Shown: piece after piece, positions 51,901 through 64,000 of the stretch
How the letters are laid out: each line of letters opens with the position of its first letter
Position numbering within the stretch: the stretch's first letter is position 1
Origin: Brachycybe producta
Taxonomy: Eukaryota; Arthropoda; Diplopoda; Playtdesmida; Andrognathidae
NCBI GenBank assembly: GCA_036925085.1
Contig: JAUPFP010000090.1
Coordinates: 300,001 to 364,000, forward strand
DNA length: 64,000 bases
Direction of reading: 5' to 3'
The notes under the pieces: model-generated
Told to the model about the DNA's origin: nothing
Seen by the model: the letters and a program-made list of their open reading frames with translations, nothing else
Database searches by the model: none
Position numbers and translations under genes: made by a program

Positions 51901-53981
51901 TTTGAATAATTATGGCCCAATTTGTTAGTTTTGTCTGTAAAATCATTTATTTTGAAAGATATCAACATAATTCAACTACCGTTCTAGTATCTAGTTTCAG
52001 AAGAGCAACGCTAAAGTGAAATTAAATGTTGCTCTTCTGAAACTGTAGAATAACCAAGAGTTCGAAAAACAACTGTTCACAAAATATCTTAAAATGAAGC
52101 ATTTTTTATGTTATTTCTAAGAGACCGGACCGAAATTTTTTGTGTTATACGATTTTTCATGTTAAGATGAAAAAATAATGTATTTGATTTGATTTTTTAT
52201 TAATAGGTTTTGGTGTATTTGGCTCCAATGTCGCGCCTTCTGCCGGATCGTTCTCTTTTGGCACGCAGGCGCCAAGTGCCGCTGCTCCCACTGGACCTAT
52301 TTTTGGTGCATTGAGCACTGTTGCCGAGAAGGCTCCCTCTAGTAACACTTTCACTTTCGGTGCCAATACCTCTAACAACAACAGCTCGACTGCAACCGCT
52401 TGTGGTCCTCTGTTTGGTTCGGCCACAAAACCGACTCAGCTTCAATTTGGAGCTCCCAAACCTCAGACTACTTCAACGTTTACATTTGGAGCAGCACCTA
52501 CCACTGTGGCTCCGCCTGTTATTGCCCCTGCTGCTCCGCCTGCTCTTTCGACTTCAACCTCTTCTTTTGCGCCGTTTTCTTTTGGTATGCAAGGTGCTGG
52601 CGCCGATGGTGCGAGAGCTTCTTCTGGTAGTTTGCCATCTTTTGGAAACGTTGTTGGTTCGACATCTGCAGCGACACCGACCTTTGGTGCCAGTTTACAG
52701 CAATCGTCTTCAAACGTATTTGGATCTCAACAGCCAGCTGCGCCAACTTTTGGTTCTTTTGGAAACACAGCACTTCCTGGTGCTTCTGTTCAGGGATTTG
52801 GTGCAGCACCCGTTGCTCCAAATGGAGGAGGAGGAGGAGGATCTTTTGGTTTTTCAGCTGCTCCTGCGTTTCAGTTTGGATCGTCCGCTCCAACTCAGGC
52901 CGATACGGGCGTTTTCACTTTCACTGGGAGCCAATCGGTAATTGGAATTGTTTTATTAGCTGATATTTTCCTTATTTTTTTGTTCAGTGCCAAAAAAATT
53001 GTTGCTGATTGACGTTTTGTCCTTTTAATTGTTTTCTGTTAACTTTTTTTAAGAATGCGGCAGCTCCAGTGGCCCCGTCCAACAGTGGATTTCCTTTTAA
53101 CCAACAGCAACAGATGGCTCCACCTCCAAATGCTGGATTTAATTTCAATCCATCTAATCAACTCAATTTCAGTTTTGGATCCGGAGGACAGGATCAGCCA
53201 CCACCGACGTTCACGTACTTTTCTTTCTAGTTTTCTTTTGTTTTGTTTTTTCAGATGTTTTATAAACAGCTGGCTACTTTTCGGACTCTGGTTATGACGT
53301 GTGTTTGGAGCAATACTAACGAGAAATTAAAAGCATTTTAGAAAAACTAGATTTGTATCTCATTTACTTAAAAGTAATTTCATGTTGATATCTTTTAAAA
53401 TAAGCATTTTATGCAAGGTTGAAAGTTTATTTTGAAAGATACCAAACATGAAAATACTATTAAGTGATTGAGCTACCCATTCTAGTCTCTAACACACTTC
53501 AATTTTTTTTTTATTGTTGCTTCCGAAATAGGCAAAATAATTCCAAAGTTAGTTGTTTATAAAACATCTTCGAGCGTTTACGGGTGAGCGATTTTTAGTA
53601 GTCGAGACGGATTGCCAAAAGTGGTCAGCATCTTCTTCGAAACCGACCACTCGATTCAACTGCCAGAGTTGGAATTTTTTCCTAGTGTAATTGAATGAGC
53701 TGAAAAAAGCTGTTTGTTAGTGTCGATTCACGTGGTCCGTTTCAGCTTCACGCTGACCACTAAGGTCCTTTGCACACAGACCACTTTTTCACTGTAAAAA
53801 TGAAGTCTGGTTGTTAGGCTTAAAAGACGCTCATTTGTGAATGCCTTTAATTTACGTCATCGTAGCTTCATTGTCAATGTTTTCTGTTTGTCTTTATGTT
53901 TTCAGAGCAACACAGAATCCGTTTGATGCACACGGTAGTAAACGTCCTATAAAGAAAGCGAAAAGACGGACTCAGAAATGA
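42968..53981 (+). CDS. NUP153: Nuclear pore basket nucleoporin NUP153
   Basis: NUP153 sits in the nuclear basket of the pore, binds Ran and transport receptors, and helps anchor lamina and chromatin. Twenty exons join in phase to 1625 codons (human 1475): 42968-43039, 44176-44848, 44935-45153, 46085-46215, 46293-46415, 47040-47162, 47259-47321, 47390-47458, 47546-47659, 47735-47790, 48387-48474, 48563-48826, 48899-49145, 49213-49356, 49428-49889, 50546-51145, 51209-51670, 52207-52937, 53054-53214, 53906-53981. Diagnostic blocks: TTAKRILETLEKMSTPIT followed by DAKRIPS; LPKFNF; KFKFSSPIVK. Three RanBP2-type zinc fingers lie at about 806-832, 869-895 and 915-941 (GSWECPVC, GTWECPTC, GMWECDIC); human has four. 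A long FG-repeat tail (FKFG, FTFG, FSFG) ends in a basic tail SKRPIKKAKRRTQK. The end of exon 9 is ambiguous (47659 or 47677). Confidence 0.95.
43750..44100. repeat. Tandem duplication in NUP153 intron 1
   Basis: Two diverged copies of a unit of about 163 bp follow each other (AAATTGCACT at 43791, AAATTACACT at 43954). Both contain AATAAAACGTTTTC and GCTTTCTTTTGA blocks. The remaining intron (43040-43750) shows no named feature. Confidence 0.75.
45167..45188 (+). repeat. Poly-G tract in NUP153 intron 3
   Basis: 22 consecutive G, 13 bases after the exon 3 donor. A second run of 17 G is at 45373-45389 in the same intron. Both could form G-quadruplexes in the transcript. Run lengths may be imprecise in the assembly. 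Confidence 0.9.
45440..45980. mobile_element. FB-family MITE in NUP153 intron 3
   Basis: Contains several FB blocks: GTGTTATAAACTAGAAAGG, TGATATCTTTCAAAC, AAAGATATCAACATAAAAAT and TCTTCTAGTTCTAAATCA, and ends with GGTGTTTACACTTTAAAAC. It looks like an element with an internal duplication. Confidence 0.7.
46500..46900. repeat. Three-copy tandem array in NUP153 intron 5
   Basis: An FB-derived unit (ATTGAAAGTGTCTTAGAAAC, then a CACTT.GGAGTATTTT block and CGTCTTCTTGT) starts near 46541, 46706 and 46868, giving a period of about 163 to 165 bp. The third copy is truncated. Confidence 0.75.
47900..48140. repeat. Minisatellite in NUP153 intron 10
   Basis: About six diverged units of roughly 40 bp, each with TTTGTTAGAAACTAGA and TTTTTTAAGAAAAAA. 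The GTTAGAAACTAG core equals a piece of the FB element. The rest of the intron to 48386 is unremarkable. Confidence 0.8.
50045..50365. mobile_element. FB-family MITE in NUP153 intron 15
   Basis: A nearly complete copy. The left arm has GTTTTAGAAACTAGGAAGG and TTTTCATGTTGATATCTTTC. The right arm has CCCTTCTAGTTTCTAAAACA, GCACCTGAAAGACAGAATAA and GCGTTTACACTTTAAAAC. Confidence 0.8.
51745..52085. mobile_element. FB-family MITE in NUP153 intron 17
   Basis: It starts GTTGTAAACGCCTCTCAAAG and has AGTGTTTTAGAAACTGTAAG, AAAGATATCAACATAA and a degenerate right arm with an internal CAGAAGAGCAACGCTAAAG duplication. Confidence 0.75.
53215..53905. mobile_element. FB and family D MITEs in NUP153 intron 19
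   Basis: An FB copy spans about 53265-53580 (TTTTAGAAAAACTAGATTTG, AAAGATACCAAACATGAAAA, ATTCTAGTCTCTAACACAC). A family D element follows at about 53590-53800 with AGTAGTCGAGACGGATTGCC and AAACCGACCACTCGA, inverted relative to XPF intron 7. Confidence 0.7.
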
Positions 53982-56674
53982 AATGTTTATCGCTTTTCTG
54001 ATATAATACGTGAGGGACAGTCGCATATAGAAAGAGAGAGAAAGAAAGACAGTAATAGGCAATAATAATAGGCATCGTCGATGATTAATTACATTTTACA
54101 CTTTTCCAGAATTATTCATCTTAGATTCCTTTATTTATTTGCCCAGACGTGAAAAATTTGGGGAAATTTTTCTGATTTTCAGTCGACGTCAGATTAGATA
54201 AAAAAAAGTATTATGTCCGTTTTCAGGTGCTTTGATTTTCAGAAGAAGAATTTTTTAAAAAAACTTGAAATTCTGGTGGGTTTTTTTTGTTGAATCATTT
54301 TTATTTCAAATGTTAGTTACTTGTGACTAATGGCCATACACTAAAACGTTGCTTAAGACTAAGCAAAACTTAATTCTTCATAAACGCGCTATAGAGAGTC
54401 ATGTTTTAAGTTTAGCTTTTTATTTTAAGCAACGTTTTTTAGAATACAAGGGTGGTAAAGGGGTTGTATTCTAAATAAATGGCTTTGTGAAAAGTAGAGC
54501 TAAAAAGGGTCGTATTCTTCTTAAATGGTCTTTCTTTGACTCAAAGCTGTTGCTAAACTCATCAATTGTTCCATGAAACTTATTATTATCTAAAGTTTGA
54601 GTTTAGCCTTTGACTTGGCAATCATTAAGAATATTACTCTTAAACTAATAGTAATTTTTTTATAGATAAATTAAAATGGATTTTAAAGAATTAATATGCC
54701 ATTAAAACTAATTTCGACATCTTGTTCATATTAAAATTGTTGTTTGGAATTAGTTTTTTAATGGATTTTTTTTGAGTCTTCAAAATCAAAAAATAGTTAA
54801 GTATTTACTTTCTTATATCTTTTACTGATAGCTAACTCAAAAGCAGTGCGAAACTCGTGAATTATGTAAAGGAAATTGCTTCATTGTATGAAGAAGGTTG
54901 TGACGTCAGATGGGTTGACAAAAAATTAGGGCTTGTGTGACAATTCTGTCTGATAAAAAAAAATCATAAGCTTCATTTTATGCCGATTCACAAATATACA
55001 TGAAACTTCCTATGCAAAATTTGAGTTTAACACTGCTTTTAATTGACTTAGTTATGATTAAAATATGCGAACGTAAATAGCTTTGACTTTAAACTCATTG
55101 AGATAGGCAAAGGTTGTGCTGAACTCTTGATAGGAAGTTTTATGTAAAAGTTGATTAGTTTGACTTAAGAATTGTTACGAATATGACCCGTTTATGAGTG
55201 TTTAGCTCTACTTTTGACTAAAATATTCATTACGAATACGAGTCTTGAGTATTCGAATGAGCTTCTAATACTTTTTATTTTGACATATATTCATGTAAAT
55301 AATAATCGTTTTTTTTTGCTGGTTGGACAGTAAAAAGAAGGAAAGAAAAAAAGAGTTCTTATTATATCATTAATATTTCAATCTTTAACGATTATGAAAT
55401 AATACTTCTTGAATTCTCTTTTATCATCAATCGAACTCTTTAAGTATATAATTAAAAAAACTCGGTCGCATTGTTGTTTATTTACTTTTATTTTTGGCTC
55501 CGTCACAAACAAGAGAGAAATACTTGTATTTTTTATTATTCCATGTTTTCTTTTGATGATAATCGGAATCATTTTTTTTTCTTCTCTCAAATGTTTATTT
55601 TTCATTTCTTAAAATAACAGAAATTCGCAACAAGACAAATTATTATCAAGTTTTATTTTTTTTTTTGTTTCTAATAAGCAAAAGAAAAATCTGTCTTTGT
55701 GTTAAAATTTGTAAAAGGCACAAAATTTGTTTCACTTTGTGCACTTTTAAATTTTTTTTTCATTGTAGATTCATTGTTTATAAGTGTTTTTAAGTTAATT
55801 AAGTGACTTGTGATTAACTATGTACATCCTCTAAAAGTTATATTTATATATATTTGGAGACTGTGTCCTCCTTCTCTATTCCTTCATCTCCTTTTTTTTT
55901 GTCTTTATCTTCGGATTATTGTGATTTTAGTAGATTTATTATAAATGAAATACGAGCACTTTTATTTGCGTGCCGCAAAAAAATGGTTTTTTAATATTTA
56001 AAAAATTGTTGAATCTATGACGAAATAAAGAGGATGTGCATAGTTTTTACGAACATTAGTTTAGTAATTTACTGTTGAAATATATATTAAGACAGTTTTG
56101 TCGTATGTGTATAACAATTCGTTTTTGGGAGGCATGTTTTAATTTTTTCTTTTCTTTCTAGTAATTCTAGTAATTAGTGTTTTCTCATTTGAAAAAAAAA
56201 AACTTTCCTCCCACAAATGCTATTATAAGATGCGATTATTGAAGATAGGCAATAAATTGTATTTGCCCGTATATCGTTGCCATTCAAGCATTTTCTAATT
56301 CAGTAACAAGGAATTTGTCATTGTAAAGAATTTAAGAATTCTGGTGTTGTGTACGTGCCTATGATACCATTGTGAATTTTTCAATTACAACAAGGAAAAG
56401 TGGGAACGGAAATGTTTTGTGCAATACAATCCTAGTGAGTGTGTGCTAGACAAACATATCTTCATTTCCTGTCTGCACTGCGTGCCTCAAATGATAGGCC
56501 AATTCAGAGTGGGCATACTTGGGGTGCTTCTATAAATGGTCTTGAGGATGCAACTTCGTTGCACGTGGACCGGAAGATCTGGAATGTAAATGTTGGGTGC
56601 AATACAATTCGAGTGAAGTGTGCAAGACAAGTATATCTTCATTTCCTGTGTGGAAATGATAGGCCTATTCGAAG

Positions 56675-56879
56675 ACAGACAGTTATAAATAGGTCAAAAC
56701 TTCAGTTGGTTCCGCCCTTGTTATGACGACTGGCAACTTCTAATTGGCTGGTTATGAAGTCTGACGTCACATGCTCCGCCCTTTTAAACGTCAGACTTCA
56801 TAACCAGCCAATTAGAAGTTTCAGTCGTCATAACAAGGGCGGAGCCAACTGAAGTTTTGACCTATTTCTAACTGCCTGT
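56675..56879. mobile_element. Second copy of the ACAGGC-ended MITE
   Basis: The same family as 6298-6502, 205 bp long. The ends (left ACAGACAGTTATAAATAGGT, right arm inverse ACAGGCAGTTAGAAATAGGT) differ at two positions. The flanking nonamers agree at 7 of 9 positions. Confidence 0.85.
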
Positions 56880-57040
56880 AATTCAAAGTGAAACTTCATT
56901 CAATGCAAATTTATTGCACATGAATTGTACGCGTTATTTCTCGCTTTTATTTATTGTAAACCAAATTGCAACCGAATACTACTGATGGTTTTTTAAGAGA
57001 GAAAAAAATGTTTTAGGATTGTTTTTTTTTACAGAATTTG

Positions 57041-57130
57041 TATTTCGCGCGTTGCTAAAATTAGCGACCAATGAGATTAATCGCGACTAAAGTGACTTAG
57101 CGACTACTAGCATTTTGTAAATATGGCGGG
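57041..57130 (+). promoter_or_regulatory. MASTL promoter with E2F-like and CCAAT motifs
   Basis: TTTCGCGC (57043-57050) fits the E2F consensus. ACCAATGAG (about 57065) is a CCAAT-like box, and ATGGCGGGCG lies at about 57123. All are within about 220 bases of the ATG. MASTL is expected to be expressed with the cell cycle; function here is inferred. Confidence 0.45.
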
Positions 57131-57260
57131 CGTTTTGTTGAAGACGCAAGACAGCCAAAGCTTTTTAGAATAATTATGATGATTTTTTCGTCTTTTGGGT
57201 CGTATTCTGTTAGTTAAAGAAAATCTTTAAAGTGATAACGATCATTTATAAGAAGAAACA

Positions 57261-61976
<4,716 letters not shown>

Positions 61977-62216
61977 ACGTAAAAAGGGAAATTGTTGCCG
62001 ATTAAGGTATTTTCATTTTTAAAAAAGAATGGTTTCTTATTGTTTTATATTGTGTGTGAATTTTTTTATATTTAGAAATAATTTGTAGCGACTTTTTTTT
62101 AGATTTGCTTTTTGTGAGAATTTTTTTTTATTAGTTTACCAATTTCAACAAAATTTGATCCAATTTTTTCATTGGTTTTTCCCGCATTGAAAATTTTGAA
62201 AAGTATGTAAATTGAA

Positions 62217-62222
62217 AATAAA
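62217..62222 (+). terminator. Poly(A) signal of MASTL
   Basis: AATAAA about 240 bases after the MASTL stop. It is only about 50 bases from the opposing signal at 62271-62276 on the minus strand. Confidence 0.6.
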
Positions 62223-62270
62223 TAGCAAAATGAAAAACAAATTACGGAGTCTTTTTTTTCTCTCCGAATG

Positions 62271-62276
62271 TTTATT
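62271..62276 (-). terminator. Poly(A) signal of the right-edge gene
   Basis: AATAAA on the minus strand, about 25 bases after the stop of the second zinc-finger-like frame (62300-62302). It supports that frame as the true last exon. Confidence 0.5.
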
Positions 62277-62299
62277 TTTGTAGTTCTGTTCTTTTTTTC

Positions 62300-64000
62300 T
62301 TATTGTCGCCTACTCGATTTGAGAATGGCGCCACATCTTCGGCATTTTTTTCGATGTTTTTTTTCCAATTCTGGTATTTTCCAACAGACGGAACATTGAA
62401 CATGATTTCTTTTAAACCTGTGTTAAAATGGAAATTACATAAAGTTAACATTTCATTCGATCAAAGTCATAATTTTGTAACTTTCCTGTTATGGCAAGTG
62501 TTACACATCAGAAGATTTTGTTCGATTTTATGCCATATTACACTTCTTTTCCGCTTGCACGATACGCATATTTTTTCTAGTATTTAAAAATAGAAAGAAA
62601 TATTTATGGACAGTTATAAATAATTATTTCAATTGTTTTTAATAGAAGAACTTAGGATATTTGGTTTTGTTTTTTCTTTAAAAATTTAAACAAAAAAAAA
62701 ATCAAAATTAATAGAAATTTCAACAAAAACTAGAAAATGTCAAAAGATACGAAATTTCTAATAATTTTGACAAAAAAAAGTACATTATTTTACAAAACTA
62801 AAGAAAGACTCACAATGTTATAACTGCATTGTTGCTGAGAAATGTTATTTAAAATTACGTTTTAATACTACAAAATTTTGCAAATCTTTTACTTATTTTT
62901 CAAAATTTATCAAACTCTTGATTATTCTGTCTTTCAGGTGCAAAATGACGAGAAATTTGAATGTGTTTTAGAAACTAGAATGGGTAGCTCAACCACCACT
63001 TAAAGATATTTTCATGTTGACTGACTTCTTTCAAAATAAACTTTATATAAACAAATATTATAAATATCGTCTCCTAACATAAATAATTTATTTTGAATTA
63101 TTTACCAACATGAAAACACCCTTAAATGAATGATCTACCTTTTCTAGTTTCTGAAATTCATCATTTTGCACCTGAAAGACAATAAGAGTTCAAGAGGCGT
63201 TTACACTTACCCTTAATGCCCACCTTGATGCAAGTTCTGAGTAGTTTCAGAATAAAAAAAAAGTTTAAACAAAAGTAATTTAAAAGGTAATTAATTATAA
63301 TTACAGATTACAATTGTGGTGAATTATTAATTACTGGAAAAAAAGGTAATTTAATTACATCAATTCATTATTTTTGGCAAATCCCCACAAGTTCTGGTTA
63401 TAAATTGGTGGATTTTTGTTTGTACCTTTTGAAATACGAAATCTCGATCCAAACTCTTTTGCAGTTCTTTTTGACAACACTTTTTCTTCTTCGCAACTTA
63501 ATCTTTTAAGGTGAAAAAAAAATAACCGTAATTTACTAAAAACAATTTTTTACTGGTTAGAATGTGCTTTATTTTTCTACCTAAATGATGGCTGAATTAC
63601 TAATTCAGGTTTTTGACCTTCCTGAAGTCTAATTTGCATTGTCAATGCAACTCCTTTGAAATCGGGATCATATTTATTGGCGCTTTTGTGAGGGTTTGCT
63701 TGTTTTCTCGAAGAACGATGATGGAAGTTCCCTTTCTCTATGGGAACTTCTTTCTCGTTGACGTTTTCTGTTTTCTTTTCTTCCTTTTCAGTCAGCCACG
63801 TAATTTCTAGTTTGCAATTACTAGCTTCTTCCGCAACTCTCGAAACAAGTTCGTCCAATTCTTTCTCTTCAAGAAAATTCTTGTTTTCTGTCTGACTTTT
63901 GAGACCATTCAATCTTGGTAGAGAATTGTAATTTTTAACCGTTTTTTCAATTGGTTCAGACGTGATCACATGATTGACAGCTATTGGTTGATGACTAACA
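62300..64000 (-). CDS. Unrecognised zinc-finger-like protein, partial (5' end outside window)
   Basis: I do not recognise this gene. One exon is open from the window edge to 63581 and encodes YDPDFKGVALTMQIRLQEGQ followed by KPELVIQPSF. It splices in phase to 63502-63426 (LSCEEEKVLSKRTAKEFGSR). Then two Cys-rich segments follow. At 62576 down to a stop at 62467-62469, a frame in the right phase reads CVSC, 17 residues, CNTC, which has the C-X2-C-X17-C-X2-C spacing of GATA fingers. At 62417-62300 a phase-2 frame reads CSVC, 13 residues, CRRC, and ends just before a poly(A) signal. I could not find a donor that joins the two in phase, so they may be alternative 3' exons or my model is incomplete. 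An FB transposon occupies 62905-63215. The gene is tail-to-tail with MASTL. Confidence 0.5.
62905..63215. mobile_element. FB-family MITE in an intron of the right-edge gene
   Basis: A clear copy: left arm TTGATTATTCTGTCTTTCAG then GTGTTTTAGAAACTAGAATG; right arm TTTCTAGTTTCTGAAATTC, GCACCTGAAAGACAATAAGA and AGGCGTTTACACTTA. Confidence 0.8.

Larger units (their letters stand above)
53982..57260. other. NUP153-MASTL intergenic region
   Basis: No gene seen. At about 54340-55260 is an AT-rich foldback segment: GGGTCGTATTCTTCTTAAAT near its left, and ACGAATATGACCCG with a TTTAGCTCTACTTTTGACTA block near its right. That suggests a large inverted-repeat element. An AATAAA at 56024-56029 is a possible distal poly(A) signal for NUP153. 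A MITE lies at 56675-56879. Frames at 55378-55612 are AT-rich and not convincing. Confidence 0.6.

Noticed and set aside
55378-55612. Overlapping frames on both strands between NUP153 and MASTL
   Set aside because: AT-rich, short, mutually antisense and without motif.
62250-62417. Phase-1 reading of the last exon of the right-edge gene (GLKEIMFNVPSVGKY...)
   Set aside because: It splices in phase from 63426, but its stop overlaps the poly(A) signal, while the phase-2 frame encodes a Cys4 cluster and stops before the signal. The phase-2 frame was preferred; this remains unresolved.

Overview
The window looks like a piece of the nuclear genome of an invertebrate animal. It is strongly AT-rich. 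Its genes are split by many short introns (63 bp to about 1.1 kb) with GT or GC donors and AG acceptors, and poly(A) signals follow most stops. The proteins are eukaryotic, and several point to animals: a SKP2-type F-box protein, a NUP153-type nucleoporin with RanBP2 zinc fingers, and a Greatwall/MASTL kinase. I cannot name the species. All gene models were read by eye from the sequence, by joining exons across splice sites and checking reading phase and family conservation. All homology statements come from memory of the families; no search was run.

Layout: bases 1 to about 25,560 hold no gene I can support. This block is a mosaic of short non-autonomous DNA transposons (MITEs), some with recognisable target-site duplications, plus microsatellites, one of them a TA tract of nearly 300 bp. 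From 25.6 kb onward the sequence is gene-dense: HCCS (minus, 25648-27312), SKP2 (plus, 28258-32176), KRI1 (minus, 32273-36318), ERCC4/XPF (plus, 36777-42333), NUP153 (plus, 42968-53981), MASTL (plus, 57261-61976), and a partial gene for an unrecognised zinc-finger-like protein (minus, 62300 to beyond 64000). HCCS/SKP2 and KRI1/XPF are head-to-head pairs with short shared promoter regions. SKP2/KRI1 and MASTL/zinc-finger gene are tail-to-tail pairs whose 3' ends are so close that their transcripts probably overlap.

The genes are housekeeping and cell-cycle genes and form no single pathway: cytochrome c maturation, SCF ubiquitin ligase substrate recognition, ribosome biogenesis, excision repair, nuclear pore basket, and mitotic entry. 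The two cell-cycle genes (SKP2 and MASTL) both have E2F-like motifs upstream of their start codons. The most unusual signals are: one foldback MITE family present in almost every large intron, with two intronic tandem arrays apparently grown from it; an excess of GC-AG introns (3 of about 75); a 79-bp GC-rich hairpin just upstream of the KRI1 start; a nested transposon insertion; two introns with no stop and a length divisible by three; and the unrecognised zinc-finger-like gene at the right edge. I found no bacterial-type defence system or other novel multi-gene system.
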